From Caballeronia udeis (lineage in GTDB: Bacteria; Pseudomonadota; Gammaproteobacteria; Burkholderiales; Burkholderiaceae): DNA of 64,000 nt. The position numbers were made by a program, and so were the translations under genes. Shown in pieces: positions 7,955-17,836 of this stretch; position 1 is the first letter of the stretch, and every line of letters starts with the position of its first letter. Below the pieces are notes generated by a model. The model had not been told where the DNA came from, did not search any database, and saw only the letters and a list, made by a program, of their open reading frames with translations. The DNA lies in NCBI RefSeq assembly GCF_001544555.2, contig NZ_FCOK02000004.1, positions 62,001 through 126,000 on the forward strand, written 5' to 3'.

Positions 7955-8743
7955 TCAGGCCGCCACCGGTTCTTCTTCCACCGCACGTACCGTCAGCGGC
8001 TTCGGCGTTCCATACGCGTAATCAAGCGTCATGCGCATATAGTCGTAGCTCTTGCGAATGGCGGCGCGGATCTTGTTGATCGACTCCACCGGCGGATTGG
8101 TCCCCAGCAACGTGGCCACGATATCCAGCGCGACCCACGGGTGCTCATCGTCGTAATGTGCGTGCACCTTGAGCCAGCGCATCGCCGACTTGCGAATCGG
8201 TTCCGGAAAGGTCAGCGCATAGGTTTCTTCAGAGCAGACGAAACACGAGAAGTCACCCGTCGCGCCTTCCACTGCATAGTTCGTTGCCGCCACCGCTACC
8301 GCCAGTTCGTCGGTAAGGCTGACATGCCCGCACCAGTGCGCGAGCGCATGCATCTCGCTGGGCACCTCTTGCGACAACAGGTCGTCAAGCTCAAGGCCGC
8401 TCGCTCCCGCCCACTGCAGCCAATGCTTGGCATGCATGTTCTCAACCCGGATATTCTGGATGAGGTAGGACCGCGCCATCCCTTCGCCATGTGAATTACC
8501 GAACCGTGCTTTCATCAGGTTCGACGCCATGAACTGCGGAAACTGCTCAATAACCGGGAAGAAGCCAATTAGAAAACGATGCGTACTTTCGATATCGAGC
8601 GTCGCGTCCTTCATGGCCTTGCAGAGCGGGTGATAGACAACCTCTCGCTTCGCTTCTTCGCAATCCCTGACTACCTCTTGGAGCCATTTCGGATAGCTGG
8701 CGATGTTCTTGAGTTCGCCGGTACGGGTGAAGTCTGCTTTCAT
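7955..8743 (-). CDS. TenA/haem-oxygenase-fold iron-containing redox enzyme family protein
   Basis: A 262-residue all-helical protein of the TenA/PqqC/HDO-like superfamily. Diagnostic parts are HRFLIGFFPVIEQFPQFMASN, the RVENMHAKHWLQWA helix with clustered His and Glu, TNYAVEGATGDFSC and HAHYDDEHPWVALDIV near the C-terminus, whose His/Asp/Glu residues are placed like a di-iron or substrate site. The ATG at 8743 is preferred over a GTG five codons earlier because GAGAG lies about 8 bp before it. It is monocistronic, with its own terminator. Members of this family include thiaminases, PqqC and di-iron oxygenases, so a precise reaction is not assigned. Confidence 0.8.
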   Translation of the reverse strand: MKADFTRTGELKNIASYPKWLQEVVRDCEEAKREVVYHPLCKAMKDATLDIESTHRFLIGFFPVIEQFPQFMASNLMKARFGNSHGEGMARSYLIQNIRVENMHAKHWLQWAGASGLELDDLLSQEVPSEMHALAHWCGHVSLTDELAVAVAATNYAVEGATGDFSCFVCSEETYALTFPEPIRKSAMRWLKVHAHYDDEHPWVALDIVATLLGTNPPVESINKIRAAIRKSYDYMRMTLDYAYGTPKPLTVRAVEEEPVAA

Positions 8744-9128
8744 CGGATGATCTCTCACAGAAATGGGTTTCAGGTGTTGGGCTTCGGCGCCCTATGCGGG
8801 TATAACCGGATCTCAACTCGCCATCGTGATGCTCGCCAAGCTTCGGGGAGCAGAAGAATTTCCTATATGCAGACGCGCACATTTCCCGGAACATTTAATA
8901 AAGGCATTTCTTCAGACAACATCGCACCGGCATCCTTTTTCGACACGCGGCGGTGTTGCGCCCGGGCTCCTGGACCTTTGAAACGGTTGAGAGATCAGGA
9001 CCTGCGGAGAGTCGACGCAGCCTGTCTGAGATGTTAGTCCACGCGGCGCATTGAAGTGCTTGTACGGGGCGCTCGCCGGGGTGTCGGTTTTTTCTAGATT
9101 TTGGCGGAGAGCGACTATCCGTCCCCGC
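8744..9128. other. Intergenic stretch without a recognised gene
   Basis: About 385 bp between the TenA-like start and a small hypothetical gene. It should contain the TenA-like promoter. No convincing ORF, RNA or repeat was found. Confidence 0.6.
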
Positions 9129-9389
9129 TCAAGCGGCCAGCCGTCCGAGACTCATGGCAGGGCGTACGGTTTCGGGCGGATAGATGTGCCAGGCGCCGTC
9201 ATCGTGGCGAAAAAAGAAGAGCGTGAAAGCGTTGGTTGCGGAGCCGGAGATCCGTTCCACTTCAACGCAGACGCACCGGCGGCGCCCTGCACGGATACGA
9301 TGAATGGCGCGCACGTGCAGGTGCCCGGCGCTCACTGCGCCCAGCCATTTTTCAACCAGTACACGCAACGACTGCTCCGGCGCAACCAT
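9129..9389 (-). CDS. Conserved-looking hypothetical protein, 86 aa
   Basis: ATG at 9389 with a GGAGAG ribosome site. The product has a compact alpha/beta character (SLRVLVEKWLGAVSAGHLHV, RRRCVCVEVERISGSATNAF, TLFFFRHDDGAWHIYPPE) with no signal peptide or membrane span. It lies 132 bp downstream of the NarL-type regulator on the same strand and could be the last gene of that unit. I do not recognise the family. Confidence 0.6.
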   Translation of the reverse strand: MVAPEQSLRVLVEKWLGAVSAGHLHVRAIHRIRAGRRRCVCVEVERISGSATNAFTLFFFRHDDGAWHIYPPETVRPAMSLGRLAA

Positions 9390-9521
9390 AAGACTCTCCG
9401 TGGTTTGCTATTCAGCCCATCTTCAGCCCATAGGACCATGCTAGGAGCACCACAATTTCTTGTCCGTCGGGAGAGACGGATTATGGCCTCAGGCGCTGCT
9501 GCTTTTCTTGTCGGAATATCC

Positions 9522-10166
9522 TTACGACCGATCTCGTTCGGATGTCAAACCATGCTTGATCGCATACCGGATCAGTTCGGCGTTGTTTTCAATACCGAGT
9601 TTTTGCATGAGGCGCATCTTGTGCGTGCTGATGGTCTTGGCGCTCAGCACGAGCACATCGGCTATTGCGTTGATGCTCTTGCCCGCCGCCAGCAAGTGCA
9701 ACACCTGGAACTCCCGGTCCGACAGGATCTTGTGCGGCGCGGCGTCCATGGAGTGGGTGTCGAAAACCATGACGTCGACAAGCTTCGGATCCATGAAGCG
9801 GCCCCCGCCGGCCAGCTTGCGAATGGCGGCAAGCAGGATGTCGGGATCGCTGTCTTTCGTGACATAACCCGTGGCGCCGGCGCGCACCGCACGCGCGACC
9901 ACCTGCGCCTCATTGTGGATACTGAGCACCAGGACCGGCAGCACAGGGTGTTCGGTGCGCACCCGCCGGATCAGATCAACGCCGCTGATTCCGGGCATCG
10001 TCATGTCCAGCAGCAGGAGATCGACTTGGCAGGTGCGCAGTTTCTCGATCACCTCGGCGCCCTGCGCCGCTTCGCCCGCGACAACAATGTCCTCTGTCGT
10101 CGCAATGATCTGTTTCAATCCGCTGCGCACGATGGCGTGATCGTCGGCTATCAGGATCCTGATCAT
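9522..10166 (-). CDS. NarL/FixJ-family response regulator
   Basis: A 214-residue two-domain regulator. The receiver domain (residues 1-120) has the acidic pair Asp8-Asp9, phospho-acceptor Asp54 (LLLLDMTMPG) and switch Lys104. The LuxR-type helix-turn-helix (about 148-205) has ILSDREFQVLHLLAAGKS and the recognition segment LSAKTISTHKMRLMQKLGI. The start overlaps the stop of the upstream kinase by 4 bp (ATGA), so kinase and regulator are translationally coupled and are presumed cognate. It probably ends a three-gene phosphorelay operon that starts at 14340. Confidence 0.92.
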   Translation of the reverse strand: MIRILIADDHAIVRSGLKQIIATTEDIVVAGEAAQGAEVIEKLRTCQVDLLLLDMTMPGISGVDLIRRVRTEHPVLPVLVLSIHNEAQVVARAVRAGATGYVTKDSDPDILLAAIRKLAGGGRFMDPKLVDVMVFDTHSMDAAPHKILSDREFQVLHLLAAGKSINAIADVLVLSAKTISTHKMRLMQKLGIENNAELIRYAIKHGLTSERDRS

Positions 10167-12190
10167 GAGCGTGCTCCGCCATCCAGCGGCACGTGAATCG
10201 ACACCACCGTCCCTGTTTCAGGCGAGCTGTCAATTCGCAGAGATCCACCAATCAAACGGGCACGCTCGCTCATGCCGAGGAGTCCGTATGAATACCCCTT
10301 GCGCGCGGCCGCCGGATCGAAACCGCAGCCGTCGTCGCTGACATAGAGATCGAGCGCCGTCCCGGTGCTGGTCAAGGTTACGTCAACACGCGACGCACCC
10401 GCGTGGCGCGCAACGTTGGTCAACGACGCCTGAACGATACGAAACACCGCCGTGGCATGGGCATCTTCAAGAACCGGCTCGCGGCCGTTGATCCAGAGCT
10501 GACAGGAAAGACCCTTGCGGCGGCCGAAATCTTCCACCAGCCATTCCAGCGCCGACACAATGCCGAAGTTGAGCGCGGCAGGCCGCAGATGACTCGCGAC
10601 GTTGCGCACCATCCAGATCGTCTTCTCAACCAGCTCGCGCATGTCGTCGGCTTTTTTCGCGGCACCCGAGTCGTCGGCCAGGCGCATCTTCAGCAACGAG
10701 ACATCCATCTTCAGGGCGGTCAGCAACTGCCCGAGTTCGTCATGAATTTCCATCGCAATGCGTTTTCTTTCTTCTTCGCGGATCGCTTCCATATAGGCGG
10801 ACAACTCGCGCAATTGTTCGCGCGACTCCAGGAGTTCATGCTCGATACCCTTGCGCTCGGTAATGTCCTGGATCGTGCCGACCAGCTTTAGCGGCTGGGT
10901 CTCGGCGCCGGGCATCGCCTCCGCCTGGAACTGGACGATCCGCACCACGCCATCGGCGCCGCTTACGCGGCAATCCAGGCCGTAAGGCCGCCGCTCGGCC
11001 AGCAATGCCCGTACGGCGCGGCGAACCAGAGGCCGGTCGTTTCGATGCACGGCCGCCAGAAACGTGCGGTAGGTCGGCCGCGAAAGACGCGGCGCCAATC
11101 CAAGGATCCGATACATCTCGTCAGACCAATGAATCACGCCAGCCGTCGTATCCCACTCCCAGTCACCGAGCCGGGCAAGCCGCTGCGCGTTCGCGAGGCT
11201 CGCTTCGCTCGCGCGCAATTTCCCCTCGGCCAGCTTGCGCGCGGTGACGTCGTTAAGGCCGACATAGATAGCAGGCGCTTCGTCGAAGCTCGCCACCCGG
11301 GCGGTCAGGATTGCCCAGAATGTGCTGCCGTCCGGCCGCTTGAAATGGACTTCGGTGTTGCGAAAAGCCCCGAGCATGCGCAACTGCCGCACAAGCCTGT
11401 CTCGCGTAGCGGGGTCCACATAGAAATCGATAACACGAATGTCCGCATAGGCCTTGAGGGGGAGACCGAACAGCTTGCGGAACGGCTCGTTCATGTAGAG
11501 CAGCGTGCCGTCCGGCATTGATGTAATGCAGAACGGCAGCGGACTGGTCTCCACGATGTTGCGGAAACGGGCCTCGCTCGACAGCAGCCTGGCTTCCGCT
11601 CGCCTGCGCTCCTCTATCTCCAGCCGCAGGCTTGCATTCGCCCGCGCCAGTTCCGCGGTGCGTTGCGCGACCCGCGCCTCGAGTTCGTCGCGCGCGCGAG
11701 CCAGCGCTGCTTCGGCTTGCTGGCGCACGCTCACCTCGTTCGACAACTGCCGGTTCTGCGCGACAAGCTGCTTGTGCATTGCACGTAGCGACAGATGCGT
11801 GCCGATCCTCGCCATCATTTCGTCGACCCGGACGGGCTTTGTCACATAGTCCGCGCCGCCTGCGGCAAAACCCTCGATCAGATCCTCGATGCGGGTCAGC
11901 GACGTCATGAAGATCACCGAAATATCCCGCGTCTGTTCGTTCATCTTGAGCCGGCGGCAAGTTTCAAAGCCGTCTATGCCGGGCATCTTCACGTCGAGCA
12001 GGATCAGGTCTGGTTGTGAAAACTGCGCGCGCTCAAGCGCCTCCACGCCATCGAGCGCCACCAGCACGCGAAAACCCCGGTCGGCGAGGCTGTCGACCAC
12101 GAGACCGAGATTGGCCGGCATGTCATCGACAATAAGGATGGTTGGCGGCTCGCTGACGTCCGCGTCCGGGCTGGCGCTTGTCTCATTCAT
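10163..12190 (-). CDS. Cytoplasmic REC-PAS-PAS histidine kinase (NarL-type HisKA_3)
   Basis: A 675-residue soluble kinase. An N-terminal receiver (residues 16-130; Asp66, Lys118) is followed by a long coiled coil (about 135-205), two PAS domains (about 206-320 and 335-448) and a HisKA_3 dimerisation helix with His483 in AMEIHDELGQLL. It ends with an HATPase domain containing NVARHAGASRV, DDGCGFDP and the G-box YGLLGMSERA. Having the receiver at the N-terminus means it can be phosphorylated by the membrane hybrid kinase encoded just upstream and then phosphorylate the NarL regulator. Both junctions are 4-bp ATGA overlaps. The signal sensed by the PAS domains is unknown. Confidence 0.92.
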   Translation of the reverse strand: MNETSASPDADVSEPPTILIVDDMPANLGLVVDSLADRGFRVLVALDGVEALERAQFSQPDLILLDVKMPGIDGFETCRRLKMNEQTRDISVIFMTSLTRIEDLIEGFAAGGADYVTKPVRVDEMMARIGTHLSLRAMHKQLVAQNRQLSNEVSVRQQAEAALARARDELEARVAQRTAELARANASLRLEIEERRRAEARLLSSEARFRNIVETSPLPFCITSMPDGTLLYMNEPFRKLFGLPLKAYADIRVIDFYVDPATRDRLVRQLRMLGAFRNTEVHFKRPDGSTFWAILTARVASFDEAPAIYVGLNDVTARKLAEGKLRASEASLANAQRLARLGDWEWDTTAGVIHWSDEMYRILGLAPRLSRPTYRTFLAAVHRNDRPLVRRAVRALLAERRPYGLDCRVSGADGVVRIVQFQAEAMPGAETQPLKLVGTIQDITERKGIEHELLESREQLRELSAYMEAIREEERKRIAMEIHDELGQLLTALKMDVSLLKMRLADDSGAAKKADDMRELVEKTIWMVRNVASHLRPAALNFGIVSALEWLVEDFGRRKGLSCQLWINGREPVLEDAHATAVFRIVQASLTNVARHAGASRVDVTLTSTGTALDLYVSDDGCGFDPAAARKGYSYGLLGMSERARLIGGSLRIDSSPETGTVVSIHVPLDGGARS

Positions 12191-14340
12191 GGCGCCGGCC
12201 TCGCTTCAAGATAGTGCTCGACCAGCCGGAGGATTGCCTTCGATTGATAACCCCTCGCCAGCCCGCGCAGATATGCTGCAAATGGTTCGCACTGCGGATC
12301 GATCAATGAAATACCGTCGGCCCAGGCAATGATGTCGCGCATGTTGCCGAGCCGCGCAAGACGATGCAGCTCATCCATCTGCGCCGCCGGCACGGCAGCC
12401 GGCATATCGGGACATGGACACGGCGGGGAATGGCCCCTGGCCGCATAGGTCCACTCAAGCTTCAGCAATGTGCCGATCCTCGCCAGCAACAGGCCAAAAT
12501 CGACCGGTTTGGGAAGGAACGCGTTCACGCCGGCCGCGAGGCTCCTTCTCTCGTCGACACCGGACGGGCTGGCGGTCACCGCGATGATCGGCACGTCGGC
12601 GAGCCCGGGTGTCTGACGCAATCGCCGCGTGGTCTCGAGGCCATCCATGCCGGACATTACAATATCCGTTATGACAAGTGCCGGGCGCTCGCTTTGGGCC
12701 TTCTCCAGTCCGTCGCGACCGTTCGCCGCCTCCACGATTTCAAAACCGAGCCGGCGCAGCAATTCCCCAATGACCGTGCGATTGACCGCCACGTCGTCGA
12801 TGACCAGCACCTTCCTGCGCGGCCCCTCGTAGCCGCTCGCAACGCGTGCAGCCGGTTCCCGGGAAGGACCGGAGCGTAACGTCGTGGCGGGCATCAGCTC
12901 GAACCAGAAGAGACTGCCCCGCCCGATTTCGCTCTCGACGTGGATCTCGCTGTCCATCGCCCGCACGAACTCCCGGCTGATGGCGAGCCCGAGTCCGGTG
13001 CCCTCGGCACGGCGCTCGGGATTGCCAACCTGTTCGAACGGTTCGAAAACGCTTCGCAACTGGTCCGGTGGAATACCTATTCCGGTGTCGCGCACTTCGA
13101 ACCGTACTGCGCCGGCAGCGGTCCGCGTGACAAGCAGGCTCACCCTGCCGGTATCAGTGAACTTGACGGCGTTCGCCAGCAGGTTGAGCAGCACCTGCCG
13201 CAAACGCCGCGGGTCGGCCTGCACGCGGTCCGGCACATCGGGCGCGATCGCGCAGAGACAGTCGAGCTGCTTCTCCTCCGCCTTCACGCCGATGATCTCG
13301 CGAATCGCATCCACGAGGCCCGGCAGTGCCACGTCGACGATCTCAAGCCGCAGCTTGCCTGCTTCTATCCTCGCGAAGTCGAGCGTGTCGTCGATCAGCG
13401 TCAGCAGATGTTCGCCGCTGCGCTGGATCACGGCCACGCCCGCGCGCTGCCGCTCGTTCAGCGCGCTGTCGCGCTGCAGGATTTGCGCATAGCCCAGGAT
13501 GCCGTTCAGCGGCGTGCGCAACTCATGGCTCATATTGGCAAGAAATTCGCCCTTCGCGCGGTTCGCTGCTTCGGCCGAACGTAGCGCCTCGCGTTGCATG
13601 GCGGCATTGCGTTCGTCGAGATAGGCAACGTGCAGGCGTACCCCCATTGCGTGAAATGCGGCGACCACGCGATCGAGTTCGTCGGCCCGACGGGGCGGCC
13701 GACGCTGCAGGGCGAACGGGCGCGGCGACTCGCGAAAATCGTAGCGGCCGACAAGCCGCGCGATAGCGGCAAGGTGCCGCGTAACCAGCCGCGAAAAGAT
13801 ATAGATGATGAACAGCGCAACGAGGAACGTATTGGCCGCCTGGCTCACCAGGATCACGAGCGCTGTCTGCGCCAGCGCGCCATAGAGATCGGAGAGCGTC
13901 GCCTCGACATACAACGTGCCGAGCACGCGTTGGGTGCCGTGAACGCGGTACGAGATCGGAAATTCCCGCGATATGACTGCATCGTTCATCCGCTTGCCGG
14001 CGCTCACCACCAGGGGCGAGGCGATCGAGCCGGTCTCGCGCACCTCGGCTGCACGAATGTCGGCAAGATGAAGCATGCCATCCAGTTCGAGTTGCAGTTG
14101 CCGCCGGTCAAGGCGCCACAAGCCCTCGCTGAGACTGTCGCGATAACTCTGGTCGATATCCGACAGCCTGCCTTCGATGAGCGCGATTCCGCGCTCATAA
14201 TCGCCGTAGAGTTGAAGCGCGGTCAGCAACAGCGTGACCCCGCAACTGAACAACAGGACGGTCGCGAGCAGCCGCAGGACCACACTGTGGCGAAAGCGGC
14301 CCAGCGAACTCCACGGCGCGCTGAACGTGTTGGGAACCAT
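12187..14340 (-). CDS. Membrane hybrid sensor kinase (periplasmic sensor, HisKA, HATPase, REC)
   Basis: A 717-residue inner-membrane kinase. TM1 is at about residues 20-44, a periplasmic region of about 115 residues follows, and TM2 is at 158-184. A HAMP-like linker precedes the HisKA domain with His272 (MSHELRTPLNGILGYAQIL). The HATPase domain has N-box LLANAVKF, DTGIGIP and GTGLGLAIS. The receiver has Asp559 and Lys611. About 85 C-terminal residues follow, possibly a degenerate Hpt-like helical end; I saw no clear phospho-accepting His there. It is the first gene of the phosphorelay unit. The divergent upstream 319 bp carry its promoter. Confidence 0.9.
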   Translation of the reverse strand: MVPNTFSAPWSSLGRFRHSVVLRLLATVLLFSCGVTLLLTALQLYGDYERGIALIEGRLSDIDQSYRDSLSEGLWRLDRRQLQLELDGMLHLADIRAAEVRETGSIASPLVVSAGKRMNDAVISREFPISYRVHGTQRVLGTLYVEATLSDLYGALAQTALVILVSQAANTFLVALFIIYIFSRLVTRHLAAIARLVGRYDFRESPRPFALQRRPPRRADELDRVVAAFHAMGVRLHVAYLDERNAAMQREALRSAEAANRAKGEFLANMSHELRTPLNGILGYAQILQRDSALNERQRAGVAVIQRSGEHLLTLIDDTLDFARIEAGKLRLEIVDVALPGLVDAIREIIGVKAEEKQLDCLCAIAPDVPDRVQADPRRLRQVLLNLLANAVKFTDTGRVSLLVTRTAAGAVRFEVRDTGIGIPPDQLRSVFEPFEQVGNPERRAEGTGLGLAISREFVRAMDSEIHVESEIGRGSLFWFELMPATTLRSGPSREPAARVASGYEGPRRKVLVIDDVAVNRTVIGELLRRLGFEIVEAANGRDGLEKAQSERPALVITDIVMSGMDGLETTRRLRQTPGLADVPIIAVTASPSGVDERRSLAAGVNAFLPKPVDFGLLLARIGTLLKLEWTYAARGHSPPCPCPDMPAAVPAAQMDELHRLARLGNMRDIIAWADGISLIDPQCEPFAAYLRGLARGYQSKAILRLVEHYLEARPAP

Positions 14341-14659
14341 ATCTCCCCGCGAGTGCCCTGATTCTCGTTTTCTCGAATCCGCACTCGTTGTCGAATGACG
14401 GTTACCGTGAGTTCATCGGGCGGACGGCCAGGCGTGTTGCCTACCGTCGGTACTGAGATGGTTTAAGTGAGCAGACCGGCGTTGCGCCTCATCGCACGCG
14501 CCCGCTGCGGACTGGAATCAACTGGCTGAGACGACCACTTCCGTATGCGTTTCCTGGAAGCACTTGAGCAGACAGCCGGAGGACTTGAACGGGAACAACC
14601 GATGCCCTCAAGCTTTCAAATTCATTTAGTTCACCCCAACAACAAAACCTGGTGCGAGC
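14341..14659. other. Intergenic stretch before the phosphorelay operon
   Basis: About 319 bp between the kinase start and the stop of the next minus-strand gene. It is expected to hold the operon promoter. No gene or clear operator was seen. Confidence 0.55.
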
Positions 14660-14968
14660 CTAGCCGTTTGCAGCGATATTAAACGGGCCGAACGAGTTCC
14701 CCAGGATCTCGTCAATGCAATCGGCCAGATCGCACAGCACGCCCGACTCGTCACCGTCGAGCGTTTCCGCGTGGAATTTACGCAGCTCCCACATGGTGTC
14801 AGCCAAACGTCTGATCGATATGGGACCGCTGTTGATCAGGGGCCAGCAATGCATCAGGTACGCGAGCGGAATGACGTTCCTGTTCTCACACCATGAATCG
14901 AACAAGCGCAGGCAGATAGTGTGGATATGCTCCACCGCGTTTTCGCGCTCGGACAAATACGGAATCAT
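14660..14968 (-). CDS. Hypothetical protein, 102 aa
   Basis: A small soluble, acidic protein that is mostly helical by composition (ENAVEHIHTICLRLFDSWCE, RRLADTMWELRKFHAETL, GVLCDLADCIDEILGN). Four cysteines are scattered without a metal-binding spacing. The ATG at 14968 lacks a strong ribosome site. Codon use is in keeping with its neighbours. Family and function are not recognised. Confidence 0.6.
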   Translation of the reverse strand: MIPYLSERENAVEHIHTICLRLFDSWCENRNVIPLAYLMHCWPLINSGPISIRRLADTMWELRKFHAETLDGDESGVLCDLADCIDEILGNSFGPFNIAANG

Positions 14969-15255
14969 GGTGGATAACCGGAAAGACCCATTTCAATGCT
15001 TCAAATTCTAGGCGGGCGACCCGTCTCGCACAGTCAGGAAACGCGGAAATTGAACCGGGACGTATGCTGATTTCCCTGTCAGGAAATCCTTATGCGGAAA
15101 AAAAAATGCAGCGGAGGCAGGGAATGTTGCGGGGCGACGGCGGCAAGGCAGTGCCCCGCGTGGGCGCGTAAGGAACCCACGCGCATGGGCTCCTTGATCC
15201 TGGTTTGGGTGGTTTGGGTGAGTTTGCGCGGTTGGGCCAAGCGCGGCGTACGCCC

Positions 15256-16593
15256 TTAAGCGTGCCCGGAGCTTTCTTCAACAAGCGGACCGGGCGCGTT
15301 TTCCAGAGCGGTATCGTGGCGAAGCAGCAGGACCGCCGCAACGCCGACCAGTCCTGCTCCTGACAGGCAGAGCAAGCCGGCGGCGAAACTGCCGGTACTG
15401 TCCTTGATCCACCCCATGGCGTAGGGTCCGAAAAATCCGGCCAGGTTGCCGAGCGAGTTCACCGCGGCAATGCCGCCCGCTGCGGCCGCCCCCGAAAGAA
15501 ATGCGGCGGGCAGCGTCCAGATCACCGGCAGGCAGCCGAAGATGCCGAAGCCTGCAATTGACAGCGCGATCATTTTCAGCACAGGATCATCCAGTGCGGT
15601 TGATGCCGCGATCCCACCGGCTGCCACCAGCAGCGGGATTGCCACATGCCACTTGCGTTCGAGCTTGCGGTCGGAGCGGCGTCCCCACAGGATCATGCTG
15701 AACGCACCGACAACATACGGCAGCGATGTCACCAGCCCCGTCTGGACATTGCCAAGGCCAAATCCCTTGACGATCTGCGGCAGGAAGAAACTCAGGCCGT
15801 AGTTGGTTGCGTTGGCGCCGAAGTAAATAAGCGCGACAGCCAGGACCCGCGGGTTGAACAAGGCTTCCCGCACGCTGAAGGAACGCACGGCCTCCCGCTG
15901 CGCACGCTCCTGTGCTTGCCGTGTCACCAGCCAGTCGCGTTCGTCTGCTGCAAGCCAGGTTGCATCGGCCGGTTTATCGGTGAGATAAAACAGGACCACG
16001 AACGACAGGAACAGGGCCGGCAACGCTTCAATCAGATAAACCCACTGCCAGCCGGCGAGGTTCGCGAGTTTATCGAGGTTGAGCAACGCGCCGGAGATGG
16101 GTGCTCCTATCACGGTGGACAGCGGGATCGCCACCATGAAGTAGCCGACCACGCGAGCCCGGTACGCCGCTGGAAACCACAACGTCAGGAAGAAGATGAT
16201 GCCGGGGAAGAAGCCCGCTTCGGCGATTCCGAGCAGCACCCGCAGGGTGTAGAACACGTGCGCCGCCGACATGCCAGTGAACCGCGAGATGTCGGGGATG
16301 AACGCCATTGCGCCGGCGAGGATGCCCCAGGTGAACATGATCCGCGCGATCCAGCGGCGCGCGCCGAATTTCTCCAGCAGGAGGTTGGACGGAACTTCGA
16401 AAAAGAAATAGGCAATGAAGAAGATCCCGGCGCCGAAGCCGAAGGCGCTTGAAGAAAACCCAAGGTCCTTGTTCATTTGCAACGCAGCAAAGCCGACGTT
16501 GACGCGGTCCAGGTACGCTATGAAATAGCAGAGAATCAGGAACGGGACGAGTCGCTTCGTCACACGTCCCAAAGTACGGGATTCGAGTTCCAC
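15256..16593 (-). CDS. MFS transporter, anion:cation symporter (ACS) type
   Basis: A 445-residue permease with about 12 membrane spans. The ACS/phthalate-permease signature is clear: VPFLILCYFIAYLDRVNVGF in TM1, then GFGAGIFFIAYFFFEVPSNL and the loop LLEKFGARRWIARIMFTWG. Relatives import organic acids such as sugar acids, tartrate or phthalate. No catabolic gene adjoins it, so the substrate is open. It is divergent from the binding protein at 16889. Confidence 0.88.
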   Translation of the reverse strand: MELESRTLGRVTKRLVPFLILCYFIAYLDRVNVGFAALQMNKDLGFSSSAFGFGAGIFFIAYFFFEVPSNLLLEKFGARRWIARIMFTWGILAGAMAFIPDISRFTGMSAAHVFYTLRVLLGIAEAGFFPGIIFFLTLWFPAAYRARVVGYFMVAIPLSTVIGAPISGALLNLDKLANLAGWQWVYLIEALPALFLSFVVLFYLTDKPADATWLAADERDWLVTRQAQERAQREAVRSFSVREALFNPRVLAVALIYFGANATNYGLSFFLPQIVKGFGLGNVQTGLVTSLPYVVGAFSMILWGRRSDRKLERKWHVAIPLLVAAGGIAASTALDDPVLKMIALSIAGFGIFGCLPVIWTLPAAFLSGAAAAGGIAAVNSLGNLAGFFGPYAMGWIKDSTGSFAAGLLCLSGAGLVGVAAVLLLRHDTALENAPGPLVEESSGHA

Positions 16594-16888
16594 TAGCCTT
16601 CCTCCAAGTCAGAGTTTCAAACGTTCGTCGTGCGTTGAATGTTCATTTCTCTTTGCCGTAGAAAGCATAGTGCTCCTAAGACGAAGCGGGAAGTAGTATG
16701 TGCCCGTGGGCTCCTGATTGATGCGTGGAAGGGGTCAGGCCGGCTACCGGCAGAATTGGCCGACTCCCCCGAAGGGAGCCCTGGATTCGGAAGAATTGTC
16801 CGCAGGCAATGATGCATGAGCGCCTGTAAGGAAGATACCGCTTGCCTGTCCCGGCGCCCGCGCCACGAGACCCGTCAGGAGAAGGCAC

Positions 16889-17827
16889 ATGCGAAGCGAT
16901 TGGACAGCCGGCGTTCGTGCCCTGGCCGGCGCCGCGTTGCTGGCGAGCGTGGCCAGCCTTTCAATGACCGGCATTGCCGCGGCCCAAGCGGGCGACTCGA
17001 AGGATGCGGCCATGCATATCCGCATCCTTCGCGTGGCGGACGAAGTCGTTCGGGAAAGGCGCTGGGACTTTCTCATTGCGGCGCTGGACCATACGATCCC
17101 CGCTTACGGACCGTACGTTATAGACGCATACTCCGAGCCAATGTCGACACAGCGCGAAATCGAGGAGGTGATATCGGGCCGGCTGATCAATGTGATCGCG
17201 AGCGATCCCGGTCACCCCGACCTCAACGCGCAGGCCATTCCGATTGCCATTCCTATCGACAAAGGTTTGCTCGGTTATCGGGTCGCGCTGATCCGGCGCG
17301 ACAACCAGGCGCGGATCAACGAAGTCAACGACCTCCAGGGCCTTCGTCTCCTGAGCGTCGGGCAGGGTCAGGACCGGGGCGACGTGCCCGTGTACCGGTT
17401 CAACGGCATTCCCCTGGTCACGTCGAGCCACTACAACCTGCTGTTCCCGATGCTGGCCCATCGCCGCTTTGACCTGTTCCCGCGCGGGGTTCTCGAGATC
17501 ACGCCCGAACTCATTTCTTTTCACGCGCAGTACCCCGACATGGCCATAGAGACTCACCTGCTGATCCGGTATTCCTATGCGCAATTCTTCTACGTCAACA
17601 AGTCTTACCCGATGATCGCGCAGCGAATCAGGGACGGGCTGGAGGCCATGCGCAAGGATGGAAGTTTTGACGCGCTGTTCCAGAAGAATTTTGCGCAGGC
17701 CGTGGCCGGCCTGCATCTGGAACGACGCGTCCTGATCGAGTTGAAAAACCCCTTTCTTCCCCCGTGGGTGCCGGTCGAGCGCAAGGAACTCTGGCTCGAT
17801 CCGGTCACGGTCGGCACCCCGGGTTAA
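16889..17827 (+). CDS. Periplasmic SBP-like protein, unknown ligand
   Basis: A 312-residue exported protein: signal peptide with a ALAGAALLASVASLSM core (residues 10-33), then HIRILRVADEVV as the first strand of a periplasmic-binding fold. It has INEVNDLQGLRLLSVGQG and RIRDGLEAMRKDGSFDALFQ, the last being typical of SBP family 3 C-termini. No permease or ATPase is encoded beside it, so it may serve in sensing rather than transport. The ribosome site is AGGAGAAGG. It is convergent with ompW. Confidence 0.75.
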   Translation: MRSDWTAGVRALAGAALLASVASLSMTGIAAAQAGDSKDAAMHIRILRVADEVVRERRWDFLIAALDHTIPAYGPYVIDAYSEPMSTQREIEEVISGRLINVIASDPGHPDLNAQAIPIAIPIDKGLLGYRVALIRRDNQARINEVNDLQGLRLLSVGQGQDRGDVPVYRFNGIPLVTSSHYNLLFPMLAHRRFDLFPRGVLEITPELISFHAQYPDMAIETHLLIRYSYAQFFYVNKSYPMIAQRIRDGLEAMRKDGSFDALFQKNFAQAVAGLHLERRVLIELKNPFLPPWVPVERKELWLDPVTVGTPG

Positions 17828-17836
17828 ACCCCTGGG

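Noticed and set aside
15157..15183. GCGTGGG/CCCACGC stem downstream of the ACS-type MFS gene as a terminator
   Set aside because: No T-run directly follows on the minus strand; the A-rich stretch at 15098-15106 is too far away.
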